From an uncultured Alistipes sp. (GTDB lineage: Bacteria > Bacteroidota > Bacteroidia > Bacteroidales > Rikenellaceae): 64,000 bases of DNA. Below are positions 37,025 through 44,936 of the stretch, piece by piece. The notes under the pieces were generated by a model, which saw only the letters and a list, made by a program, of their open reading frames with translations, did no database searches and had not been told where the DNA came from. Where the stretch lies: NCBI RefSeq assembly GCF_963931675.1, contig NZ_OZ007039.1, positions 1,835,806 to 1,899,805 of the forward strand. Reading direction: 5' to 3'. Within the stretch, counting starts at the first letter, position 1; the number at the start of each line of letters is the position of its first letter. The position numbers and the translations under genes were made by a program.

Positions 37025-37609
37025 TCAGCCCTCCTTAATGTAGGACATGATGCCGTTGACATGAAGCCCGATGATCGTCTTTTTCCCTGTCTCGGACAGA
37101 AGATAGGCGACATCCTCCCTGTTGTCCTGAAAAAGGTTCTCAGTCAGGACGGCGGGGCATTTCGTATGTTTGAGAATATAAAAATGCGCCTCCTTGTCAG
37201 GGTCTCCGTCAGTCATGTCCTTTCTTATCTTGAAGCCCGCTTTCTCGGCTTCACGGTAAAGACAGGTGGCAAGTTCATCAGCCTTTGTCTCGCCGACAGA
37301 AGTCCAAGCCTCCCAGCCCCGTGCGTTCATCCATTGACCGCTCCCCGCAGCGTTGCAATGAACTGAGACAAGAATGACATTCTTTGTGCCGAACTTCTCG
37401 CAGACTGCATTCACTCGCTGACAGCGCACGGCGAGAGGAACATCAGTCTCTTCCGTGACTATACGTTCAGCGTCAAAGCCCCGTTCTTTCAGTTCTGAAA
37501 CAATTCTCTCGGCTATCTCTCTCGCGTATGCGTACTCTCTCAGAGAACCGTCAGGGGAACATTTCCCCTTTGTGTCAACTCCGTGACCGTTGTCTATTAA
37601 GATTTTCAT
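37025..37609 (-). CDS. Phage endolysin, N-acetylmuramoyl-L-alanine amidase (Amidase_3)
   Basis: A 194-aa zinc amidase. It has ILIDNGHG with the first zinc His, an Arg/Glu-rich section around SLREYAYAREIAERI, VSVHCNAAG with the second zinc His, and the catalytic Glu in PAVLTENLFQDN. It cuts the amide between glycan and peptide in peptidoglycan to release virions. No signal peptide, so it needs the nearby membrane proteins to reach the wall. Confidence 0.85.
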   Translation of the reverse strand: MKILIDNGHGVDTKGKCSPDGSLREYAYAREIAERIVSELKERGFDAERIVTEETDVPLAVRCQRVNAVCEKFGTKNVILVSVHCNAAGSGQWMNARGWEAWTSVGETKADELATCLYREAEKAGFKIRKDMTDGDPDKEAHFYILKHTKCPAVLTENLFQDNREDVAYLLSETGKKTIIGLHVNGIMSYIKEG

Positions 37610-37626
37610 CTGTTTTTTGTTTTAAG

Positions 37627-37860
37627 TTAGATACACCCGATAATAATCCCGATAAGGTCGCACAAAAGGTCTTTTTTCTCGAAAGTCCCTCTCTTGAGCC
37701 ACTTGTCCCAAATGAACTCCTTACCAATCCCTACAATCGCCGTAATCAAAACAGCCGCCCAAAGTGGGAGCAGTACGTTGAGTACGCTAACGATGATAAC
37801 GCTGCAGATGATGTGCAGAAGGCCGTCAGTACCGACCCAATTCAAGATTTTTTCTTTCAT
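37627..37860 (-). CDS. Small membrane protein, holin candidate
   Basis: A 77-aa protein with two or three hydrophobic segments (HIICSVIIVSVLNVLLPLW, AAVLITAIVGIG, and LLCDLIGIIIGCI at the end). Directly before the amidase gene, the usual holin slot. Confidence 0.6.
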   Translation of the reverse strand: MKEKILNWVGTDGLLHIICSVIIVSVLNVLLPLWAAVLITAIVGIGKEFIWDKWLKRGTFEKKDLLCDLIGIIIGCI

Positions 37861-37863
37861 TGT

Positions 37864-38154
37864 TTATCCTTCCTTGTTTATTGGTTTGTCCCTGTTGTTT
37901 CTCTTTTCACTCAATGCCTTGTTAATACCTCCTCCTGCCATGAAGCCGCCTATGCAAAGCATGAACAATCCCAAAGCATCGAGCTCGGTTTTCAAGTATC
38001 CGTTGGTGCATACGTCCCATATCAGGCAGAAGCATACGCACAGACCTATTAAAGCCCCGACAAGGCTTGACAGCACGAGTGCAAACGACTTACTGCTGTC
38101 AAGCGTGTCCGCCTTTATCAGGCTTTTCAGGTATTCAGCTATCTTCATTCTCAT
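37864..38154 (-). CDS. Small phage membrane protein of the lysis block
   Basis: A 96-aa protein when started at MRMKIAEY (38154), overlapping the upstream coding end by about 20 nt; MKIAEY at 38148 is an equally good start. Two transmembrane helices (LVLSSLVGALIGLCVCFCL and LGLFMLCIGGFMAGGG). A second holin or antiholin is plausible. Confidence 0.55.
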   Translation of the reverse strand: MRMKIAEYLKSLIKADTLDSSKSFALVLSSLVGALIGLCVCFCLIWDVCTNGYLKTELDALGLFMLCIGGFMAGGGINKALSEKRNNRDKPINKEG

Positions 38155-38608
38155 CTTTGTTGTCTGTTTCTTGACCGCACTCATAGAACGCATCATAATC
38201 CCCAGCGGCGAGTTTTTTAAGGCGACAGTATGTGCGCTTCGGCAGCCGACCTTTGAAACACTCATCATCAGGGCGAACACAGACATTGTGTTCCGCCTCT
38301 TTGAGGGCAAGTTTCAGTTCATTGTTCTCGCGTATCAGTGCGTTGTTCTCCCTTTCCTGCTGGTGCTTCTCTATGTACAACTTGTCAAGACGTTCATTCA
38401 GTTCCTTGATTTTCTCGTCCTGCTGTTCGATGCGCTTCTGCAAGCTCTCTACAAGAGATTTCATTACATTCAGCTCCTTTTCGTCAGCCTCGATGTTTTT
38501 CATTCGGCGTTCAGGCTTCATAAAGAACAGGAATTTTATCAGCCCTATACCCCCAAGCGAGCTGACTGCCAGGACAACAACTTTCACTATTTCGCTCAAT
38601 ACATCCAT
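38135..38608 (-). CDS. Membrane-anchored coiled-coil phage protein
   Basis: A 157-aa protein. N-terminal membrane helix (~5-30), then an uninterrupted coiled coil (~38-110, EKIKELNERLDKLYIEKHQQ and following), and a charged tail. Looks like an i-spanin (Rz) by topology and location, opening the lysis block. A palindromic operator-like site lies 44 bp upstream. Confidence 0.55.
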   Translation of the reverse strand: MDVLSEIVKVVVLAVSSLGGIGLIKFLFFMKPERRMKNIEADEKELNVMKSLVESLQKRIEQQDEKIKELNERLDKLYIEKHQQERENNALIRENNELKLALKEAEHNVCVRPDDECFKGRLPKRTYCRLKKLAAGDYDAFYECGQETDNKDENEDS

Positions 38609-38651
38609 GAGTTCTAAATTTTAATAGAGTTTTGTACAAAGGTAGTGAATT

Positions 38652-38670
38652 GTGATTATATTGTAATCAC
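38652..38670 (-). promoter_or_regulatory. Perfect operator-like palindrome before the lysis block
   Basis: GTGATTA-N5-TAATCAC. The same palindrome with a different centre stands at 58633-58651, upstream of the + strand small-gene cassette. Likely a binding site for a phage-encoded dimeric regulator. Confidence 0.5.
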
Positions 38671-39144
38671 TTTCGGGGCAATTTGTGGCAAAAGAGGCTC
38701 TAATTCGTTGATTTTGTCCCTCATCGCCTGCCGTTCCGCGTGCACCTCCTCGATGTCGTAGGGCATAGGCTGTCCCAGCATAGAAGCCTCGTAGCACTTC
38801 ATCACCTTGTAGTCGCTGTCCGTGAGAGCCTGCTTGAGGTCAGCCACCTGCTGCTTGATACGCTGATAGTCGTAGCGTTTCTCGTAGCGGTAGGCGATAC
38901 GCTCCCCTTGGTCGTAGGGAACGGGGACTATGATGTAGTTCTCGTCCTCGCTCACCAACGCCTCGGGGCTGATAGCGTCCACGGGCTTCCACTCCTCAGA
39001 CAGTGCAGCTATCTGCTGCTCGACGGACACCGTTTCCGTGTGCTGGACTCCGTCGCCGTCCACCCACGTTCTCGTTATCGGCTTGATGAGCCGACTGCGG
39101 AGGTACTTGCCCTCCATATAACCATATTCCGCTTGCTCGATCAT
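38656..39144 (-). CDS. Phage tail-associated protein, unknown
   Basis: A 162-aa acidic protein with helical segments (IKQQVADLKQALTDSDYKVMKC). It follows the tail hub gene by 3 bp. Possibly a tail-fibre assembly protein; no motif settles it. Confidence 0.5.
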   Translation of the reverse strand: MIEQAEYGYMEGKYLRSRLIKPITRTWVDGDGVQHTETVSVEQQIAALSEEWKPVDAISPEALVSEDENYIIVPVPYDQGERIAYRYEKRYDYQRIKQQVADLKQALTDSDYKVMKCYEASMLGQPMPYDIEEVHAERQAMRDKINELEPLLPQIAPKVITI

Positions 39145-39147
39145 AAC

Positions 39148-42100
39148 TTAGAATTTTATTCGGTTTACATGCCACACCTCCGAATTCTCGCCGTTGATGC
39201 TTGCCCTAACGAACACGGCAATGACCATCTGACCGCAGCCGCAGTCGTAGTAGCTGTTCTCGGAGTTGTCGTCGTATATCAGCTGTCCGCTTCGAGGGTA
39301 GATACGCATATAGCCCGTACCCCATTGCTTGAGGAACACTATCTGCCCTTCACGGCTCGCTGCTGGCAGGTAAGTAGTACACTGTCCGGTACAAAAGCTC
39401 ATCACATAGGTGTCGGAATCGTATAGGTATTTCGAAGTGGCTGTGTTGTTTATGTACTCCACATTGAATATCATTCCGTAGGCTTTCAGAATTCGGAACA
39501 GACCGCCGTAGTACGGAGCTGTTCCGCTATTGCTTGCTGTCCCGTACACTCCTGCGAGGCAGTTGTTGTCGCTGTTTCCACTCCATATTTGCTTATCAAG
39601 TTTTCCATATCCGATCCCAACAATAGCTGCTCTCTGAATCATGCCAGTAGAGGCTGCTACGCACTGTGTCCCTGCGCGGTTAGCGAATATTCCAGTGGGG
39701 GAGAGATAGCTGACCGAAGACGATCCGTCCGTACTCCTCGACTCCACTGTTCCATTGTTAGCGTCTATCGTTATCTGCGAACCAATATTCTCTTGCGAGT
39801 ATATTCCTCCAGAAACTGACGAATATATTCGTATCCGCTTATTCGCCGCGTCCAGCTCGATGCGGTTTCCGTTAGATAGCGTTGACACTATCTTCCCTCC
39901 GCTGATGAACCAGTCGCCGATGTTTGCCCCTTCGGCCAGCAGGAGATTGGTTGCCACACTCTCGAAGCTCGCTCCGAAGCTGTTCCAGTATGATGTGTTC
40001 GTAGGTGCTTTCCCGTAGAACGTACCAGCGTCGATACGGGCGATGTAGTAGGTGTTGCCGTACTTCACACAGTCGAGGCGGTTATCATTGCCGTAGTATG
40101 TAGTGCTGGAGTTGTACGTCCCTCGAAACACCATTACTGGGCTTTTGCCATTCGCGCCGTCCTTGCCGTCGTAGGGGGTTATTCTCACTGGCGTGCTCCA
40201 CTTCTGTACGAGCGTCAAGCCGTCAGCCGTTTTCTTGGCGATAGTCATCCACAGGTATTCTGCCGTGCCTATCGTAGGCTGCGTAGTACTCCAGCCGCTC
40301 GGGTTGACAGAAGTGACGGAGAGCGAGGGCGCGTTGGTGGTAGAACCGTTCTTGGCATAGCGCAGCTCGTAGTAGTCAGCGTCCGCTCCGTCCTCGCCGT
40401 CGTCCCCCTTGTCGCCCTTATCTCCCTTGTCGCCCTTGATAGAGCCTACGTTGTTCCATTCCGTGCCGCTCCACACCCATAGTTCGCCATTGATGAGGTA
40501 GCCGTCGCCAGCCTCGTTGCCCGAAGCAGGAAGTTCGCTTGTAGATGAGAGAGAGCCGAGTATCTTCACGGACGTTCCGTCTGTGCCGTCCTCGCCCTTG
40601 TCTCCTTTCACGCCCTGAGCAACTACCTGCCAATAGACGCTGCTTGTCGGTGCTACACCTCTCGCAGGGGTGGCGTAGATGTAGCGGTAGGTGGATGTAA
40701 TCCCGTTGACCGAGTAAATCACCTCATCGCCGTTGTAGTAGGTGTATGAGCTGTTATACACACCTCGGTAGCAGCCTATGTAGCTCTCCGTGCCGCTCTC
40801 GCTCTGCACCAGCGTACCTTTCAGTCGCAGTTTCCCGTCGCCCTCCTTGTTGAACTCGAGGGAGTCGCCCAGCTTCATGGCGTTGTTCACCATGTCGAAG
40901 TAACTATCCCCGTTGCCTGATACGACGCGGTCGGTGGTTATTCGCCCTGGCAGCACCTCGGAGAAGCCGTACAGAGGAACGTAGCTGCGCACCCCGTCGT
41001 ACTCGCTGTTCAGCACACCGACGAGCAGGTAGTAGTAGCCGCCCGTGTCCAGCGAGTAGGCGGTCTCTGAGAGGATAAAATCGCCCGTCTGCGCAGACTG
41101 GCTGCACTTGGCGTACAGGTAGTATTTCTTGCTGCCGTCTATCAGCTGAGCCGAGGCGAACGCAGGGAGCGACCATACCTTGTAACCGCTATGGCTGGAG
41201 GACAGCGCGGTGATACCGAGCGTGAGGTGCTGTATGAAGCTCGCCCCGACGGTCAGCTGCTTGTTCGTCCCGTCCCAGTTGACCGTATCAGCGACCTGCG
41301 TGTAGTCAGTGAGCGACTTGACGAAGCGATATTGCAGGCTCTCGTCACCGACGAGCATACTCATCGTTTGAACAGCTATAGGGTTGACCGCGTTCGTGAA
41401 ATTGTCGAGGAGCGCATCTTCGAGCATTTCTATTGTCTCCTTCGCGTCGCGGAAACGCCGTTTTGTGAACTGGATAGCGTCGCGGTGGTAATCCTCCACA
41501 AGCACCTCCTCGCTTTTGAGCGTCTGCAGAGTCGTTCCGAAGTTCGCGGACACAGTGGCGTTGGATAGCGTGAGTTCGGGGCTTTGCGGATTGTTGATGT
41601 AGCGTTTTATGCCCGTGATACGCACCAGCACTCCCTCCTGCTGGAAGCGGTCGTCGTGGAAGCGCACGTATGCCCCCAGCCGTATCTTTCCGCCGATGTT
41701 CGTCCAGTCCTTTTTAGACCACAGCCCGTCGAGCGTTCCAGTGAACGAGAAGCGCGCTTCCTCTGTGTCGAACAGGTACTTGACAGCCTGACGGAACATA
41801 TCCCACGAGGCTCCCGTCTTGGTGGCGTTGTCGCAGATGTAGGCGTCGGGGAGCATACAGTGGAACACGGCGTAGGTGTCGCCTGCTTTCGGGGCAAAGG
41901 TGGCGTTGGGCATTGTCTGCCCGTCAATCTCCTGCGGAACAATCTCAAACCGCCTTGCTTTCTTGCCATCCTTCGCCTCGTGTATGTATTTCACCTCGAA
42001 CTCCTTTCCTGCGAGCATTCCCGACTGGAAAATCACGGTCATTGTCTCGCCCTCGATCAGGTAGTCCTCGTAGTTGAGCGTCGAGGGTATGGCTGAGTCC

Positions 42101-43053
42101 ACGATGTCGTAGAAGTTATTCTCCTCGCTCTCCACGACCACCTCTGATATTGTTCCGACACGCTTCGGGTATATCTCAGAGCAGTCGAGGCTATCTTCGG
42201 CGAGGCTGGTCAGCTCCTTGTCCGTGCGGCGTATCGACAAGCCGAGGTCGTCCGTGATGTAATGACGGGCGTTGGCTGCTATGTATCCTGTCTCGTCCTC
42301 GAAGTGTTCGCCGTCGTATGCTATGGACTGGAGGACGGGCAGGAGCAAGCAGCCGTTGCTCACTGTGCGCAGCGTCTCGTTGTCTGGGTACTTGCTGCGG
42401 TCGATATTGTCCGTACCGCCCTGCACATAGAGTATTTCCGTAGGTGCGTTGTCCCCGTAGTTGCTGCGCCCGATGTCGGGCTTGAAGCCGTTTCCCCGTC
42501 CATAGGAGAGGTCGAGTGGGTTGCTCTTGTTATACTCCAGCTTGCGGAGCGAAACTATCTTTCCGTTGAACTCGAACTCCGTATTCAGTTCCGAAGCCAT
42601 CTGCGCGAGGGCGTCGTAACAGAACGCGTGGTCGTAGCTGATAAGCACCTCCGCGCCCTCGATACATTCGCCGACAGTCCACCCCGAGTCGCGGCGGTTC
42701 ATATTATCGACGAACATCTGCAGGTGCTCAATAGGCTTGGCGGTGAGCGAGAATTTCAGCCTCCCGTCCACCGTATTGCGGAACTTCCATATCTTGGCGC
42801 GAGCTTCGGGTGCTTCCATAGTGACGGTGTACTCGAAGTTGCGGCTGTGTTTCATTTTCAGTGCTTCGGGGCGCATGAGGTAGTAACGGGCGTTCTCGAA
42901 TGTGCAGTACGCCCCGACGGGTATCTCCACGTGTTCGGCAAGGTTGAAGCGGAGGACGATATTGTGGTCGCCCATTATCGCCTCGTAGCCGTAGCTGTTG
43001 TCGTCCACCGTTATGTTGAGTACGGTACGCCCGTTGCTGTCGTAGATTATCAT
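39148..43053 (-). CDS. Phage tail hub / tip protein with collagen-like repeats
   Basis: A 1301-aa protein. The N-terminal ~500 residues resemble tail-hub (gp44/endopeptidase-tail type) proteins. Two collagen-like Gly-X-Y runs follow: GVKGDKGEDGTDG (~810-822) and GDKGDKGDKGDDGEDGAD (~865-882). Between and after them are carbohydrate-binding-like repeats containing YNSS/TYYNGDEV and a C-terminal beta-rich tip domain. A repeated ~100-bp element (43069-43176) lies just upstream. Confidence 0.72.
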   Translation of the reverse strand: MIIYDSNGRTVLNITVDDNSYGYEAIMGDHNIVLRFNLAEHVEIPVGAYCTFENARYYLMRPEALKMKHSRNFEYTVTMEAPEARAKIWKFRNTVDGRLKFSLTAKPIEHLQMFVDNMNRRDSGWTVGECIEGAEVLISYDHAFCYDALAQMASELNTEFEFNGKIVSLRKLEYNKSNPLDLSYGRGNGFKPDIGRSNYGDNAPTEILYVQGGTDNIDRSKYPDNETLRTVSNGCLLLPVLQSIAYDGEHFEDETGYIAANARHYITDDLGLSIRRTDKELTSLAEDSLDCSEIYPKRVGTISEVVVESEENNFYDIVDSAIPSTLNYEDYLIEGETMTVIFQSGMLAGKEFEVKYIHEAKDGKKARRFEIVPQEIDGQTMPNATFAPKAGDTYAVFHCMLPDAYICDNATKTGASWDMFRQAVKYLFDTEEARFSFTGTLDGLWSKKDWTNIGGKIRLGAYVRFHDDRFQQEGVLVRITGIKRYINNPQSPELTLSNATVSANFGTTLQTLKSEEVLVEDYHRDAIQFTKRRFRDAKETIEMLEDALLDNFTNAVNPIAVQTMSMLVGDESLQYRFVKSLTDYTQVADTVNWDGTNKQLTVGASFIQHLTLGITALSSSHSGYKVWSLPAFASAQLIDGSKKYYLYAKCSQSAQTGDFILSETAYSLDTGGYYYLLVGVLNSEYDGVRSYVPLYGFSEVLPGRITTDRVVSGNGDSYFDMVNNAMKLGDSLEFNKEGDGKLRLKGTLVQSESGTESYIGCYRGVYNSSYTYYNGDEVIYSVNGITSTYRYIYATPARGVAPTSSVYWQVVAQGVKGDKGEDGTDGTSVKILGSLSSTSELPASGNEAGDGYLINGELWVWSGTEWNNVGSIKGDKGDKGDKGDDGEDGADADYYELRYAKNGSTTNAPSLSVTSVNPSGWSTTQPTIGTAEYLWMTIAKKTADGLTLVQKWSTPVRITPYDGKDGANGKSPVMVFRGTYNSSTTYYGNDNRLDCVKYGNTYYIARIDAGTFYGKAPTNTSYWNSFGASFESVATNLLLAEGANIGDWFISGGKIVSTLSNGNRIELDAANKRIRIYSSVSGGIYSQENIGSQITIDANNGTVESRSTDGSSSVSYLSPTGIFANRAGTQCVAASTGMIQRAAIVGIGYGKLDKQIWSGNSDNNCLAGVYGTASNSGTAPYYGGLFRILKAYGMIFNVEYINNTATSKYLYDSDTYVMSFCTGQCTTYLPAASREGQIVFLKQWGTGYMRIYPRSGQLIYDDNSENSYYDCGCGQMVIAVFVRASINGENSEVWHVNRIKF

Positions 43054-43068
43054 ATCGTCAAATATGTA

Positions 43069-43176
43069 CAGTTATTTTTACCAAATTTCAACGATAACGC
43101 AACCTAAATAGCCCACTTGTGTAATTTACTGCCCGAAGCCGAAAAGTCCGCGAGAGGGGCTAATTTTGCGTTTTCC
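43069..43176 (-). promoter_or_regulatory. Recurrent ~100-bp phage control element, copy A
   Basis: Read on the - strand it holds CTCTCGCGGACTTTTCGG, the core GGGCAGTAAATTACACAAG, CGTTGAAATTTGG and AATAAC, ending 17 nt before the tail-hub ATG. Copies B (55361-55465) and C (60375-60480) share the order of blocks and the position before a gene start. Confidence 0.6.
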
Positions 43177-43229
43177 TAAAAAGCACCGTGGGGAGAACGC
43201 TAAGCCCTCCCCTTGATGCTGTTCGAGTA

Positions 43230-43613
43230 TCAGCGTATGCCGAGTTCCTCGCAGTCTGCGTCCACCTGCGCCTTGAGCGTAGCACGAGCGGTCAGGAACG
43301 CCTTGTAAGCGGCGACGCGCTCCTCTGCCTCCTCGCCCGTGATAATACCCATCTGGACGGCGTTGTACTCGTTCACCAGCTTCTGCTCGTAGTTGTTCTC
43401 CCACTTGTCGCTGATGACGGCCTCGGTGATACCATTGGATGAAAGCGGAAGCCATACAGTCACCTCCTGACACTTCCACTGCGAGCGGTTTGTCTCACTC
43501 GCGTTCTCGTCCGTAACTTCGGGAATTACTTCCTCGATGTTGTAGCGGTAACGGTAGCTGCCGTTGCCCACTGCCTCCAGCACGGAGGGCTTTTTGTCAT
43601 AAAATGCTAACAT
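43230..43613 (-). CDS. Phage protein, possible tail-fibre chaperone
   Basis: A 127-aa protein, beta-rich at the N terminus (SYRYRYNIEEVIPEVT) and helical at the C terminus (EEAEERVAAYKAFLTARATLKAQV). Its start overlaps the end of the reverse-transcriptase remnant by 17 nt. The C-terminal helix resembles tail-fibre assembly proteins in general layout only. Confidence 0.5.
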   Translation of the reverse strand: MLAFYDKKPSVLEAVGNGSYRYRYNIEEVIPEVTDENASETNRSQWKCQEVTVWLPLSSNGITEAVISDKWENNYEQKLVNEYNAVQMGIITGEEAEERVAAYKAFLTARATLKAQVDADCEELGIR

Positions 43614-44166
43614 AATACTGAGGGTTGATTATTGATTTGAGTAAATGTTTAGAGTTGCTGTGCTTCGCCCAGCCGAGCCACGAGGCGACCGCCATCTTGT
43701 ATTCCTTGACGGGTACTGGGCGACGGCTCTTGTTCAGCTTCGCTGCGGCACGGCAGAAGTTCTGCTTGATACTCTTGCGTATCAGCTTCTGCTCCCTGTA
43801 GAACTTATAGCCTACGTAGTCGAGAGCGCGTCCCTTGATGCAGGAGTAGGTGTTGTACGTAAACACTTTCGTCCATATCGGCTCCAGCACGTTCATTACT
43901 GCGTGATGCACTATGCGGTCAGGGTAGTACGGTAGGCGGAATATCTCCCGTTCCTTTGGCTCGTACACCTTGAACACGTCGTATTCCGATGTTCGGAATG
44001 TCTTTGTTAGCAGAGCCTCGTGCAGGGCGAGCAGGTTCGCCTCGCGGTTGCGGTCGTGGACGCGCACCCCGTAGGAACGGAGCTTCCCACGCCTTGCCTT
44101 TTGGTCGGCAAGACGCAGGTTCTCCAAGCTGATTATCTGTTCGTACAAGTTCCCTATACGTTTCAT
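43597..44166 (-). pseudogene. DGR reverse transcriptase with catalytic core deleted
   Basis: A 189-aa frame. Residues 1-113 match the start of DGR-type reverse transcriptases (NLYEQIISLENLRLADQKARRG, FRLPYYPDRIVHHAVMNVLEP, YNTYSCIKGR). Residues 114-189 match the end (DYVGYKFYREQKLIRKSIKQN, SWLGWAKHSNSKHLLKSII). The whole palm region, including the YADD/YMDD active site, is missing at the junction near 43825. Usual length is about 330-380 aa, so some 150 or more residues are lost, with the frame kept. No polymerase activity is possible from this protein. Confidence 0.85.
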
Positions 44167-44324
44167 ATGCTTTGCTTTTCGTAATCGGAGTCTTCGGTAG
44201 CCAGTACAACAGGCGTTCCTACCAACACCTTTCTGATTTCAGACGTTTTTTACCAAGAGGTAGGGCTGCTGCTCCCGTTATATTGTTTCTCCACTTGCGT
44301 TTCCACACTTGGAGTGAAAATCAG

Positions 44325-44433
44325 AGGTGAGAGCCGATGTTCGTATTCGAATTCGAGGGGGTGTTATTCGAGTTCGCATAGGCGAAGCCTGCATTCGCAC
44401 CGTTATTCGCATTACCGCCGAACAGGACACCAC
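44325..44433 (-). repeat. DGR template repeat (TR)
   Basis: 109 bp aligned without gaps to the variable repeat at 44962-45070 (offset 637). On the coding strand it is rich in AAT/AAC codons (reading GGNANNGANAGFAYANSN in frame). There are 26 adenines on that strand; 20 of them are changed in the VR, and none of the other 83 positions differs. It lies between the accessory ORF and the reverse-transcriptase remnant. Confidence 0.93.
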
Positions 44434-44481
44434 AAGGAGCAGCCAACCTTTATTTCTCAATCAATTCTATCATTTTATCAA

Positions 44482-44850
44482 TTACTCAAAATAGTACCTG
44501 TTACCGCTTCCTCGCAGCGTGACGCGACGGGGAAAAGCGTCCAGTTCCTTGATTTTCTTCAAGATGTAGAGGATATCCTGAGAGCCAGTGAAGAACTTCT
44601 TCGCTTCGCTGTCTGGCGCGTCCCTGCGCATCTTGATTTTGACCAGCGTCTGACCGCGTGTTCCTTTCTGCTTACTGAACTTGGTAGGCACTTCCTCGAT
44701 GAAGTCCACCACCCAAAATTCAGTGTTTACCAGCTTGCTCTGCGTCGTTTCGTCGCAGTTGAATCTGCGGCTGTTCTCGTCGCGCGGTATCTGCAGGAAA
44801 GCCAGCGAGCCGTCGTCTTGTCTTTCGTTCATTGTCGTATGTTGTTCCAT
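44482..44850 (-). CDS. DGR-locus ORF between target gene and template, accessory candidate
   Basis: A 122-aa basic protein. The middle section FWVVDFIEEVPTKFSKQKG...LVKIKMRRD looks beta-rich and basic, with a helix near DILYILKKIKELD. It occupies the slot of the avd accessory gene, but is not an obvious four-helix Avd bundle. It could be a nucleic-acid-binding helper or an unrelated phage protein. Confidence 0.55.
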   Translation of the reverse strand: MEQHTTMNERQDDGSLAFLQIPRDENSRRFNCDETTQSKLVNTEFWVVDFIEEVPTKFSKQKGTRGQTLVKIKMRRDAPDSEAKKFFTGSQDILYILKKIKELDAFPRRVTLRGSGNRYYFE

Positions 44851-44892
44851 AAGCCGTTCTGAATAATCGTTTCAATAAAGCTCCCCAGCCAG

Positions 44893-44911
44893 CCCGTCCA
44901 CACGGGACGGG
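44893..44911 (-). other. GC-rich hairpin downstream of the variable repeat
   Basis: CCCGTCC (44893-44899) pairs with GGACGGG (44905-44911) around a 5-nt loop, 26 bp beyond the stop of the target gene. DGR targets usually need a DNA hairpin/cruciform of this kind just after the VR for retrohoming. Confidence 0.6.
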
Positions 44912-44936
44912 TCAGGCGACGGGGCGCGGTCGCGTA

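Noticed and set aside
43126..43479. Frames crossing the control elements at 43126-43479 and 55465-56037 as extra phage genes
   Set aside because: They are alternative-frame shadows of the genes at 43230-43613 and 55782-56120 extended into non-coding repeats.
43597..44166. Group II intron or retron reverse transcriptase remnant
   Set aside because: The N- and C-terminal motifs, plus the adjacent template/variable repeat pair with adenine-specific changes, fit a DGR; no intron RNA domains or msr/msd structure are seen.
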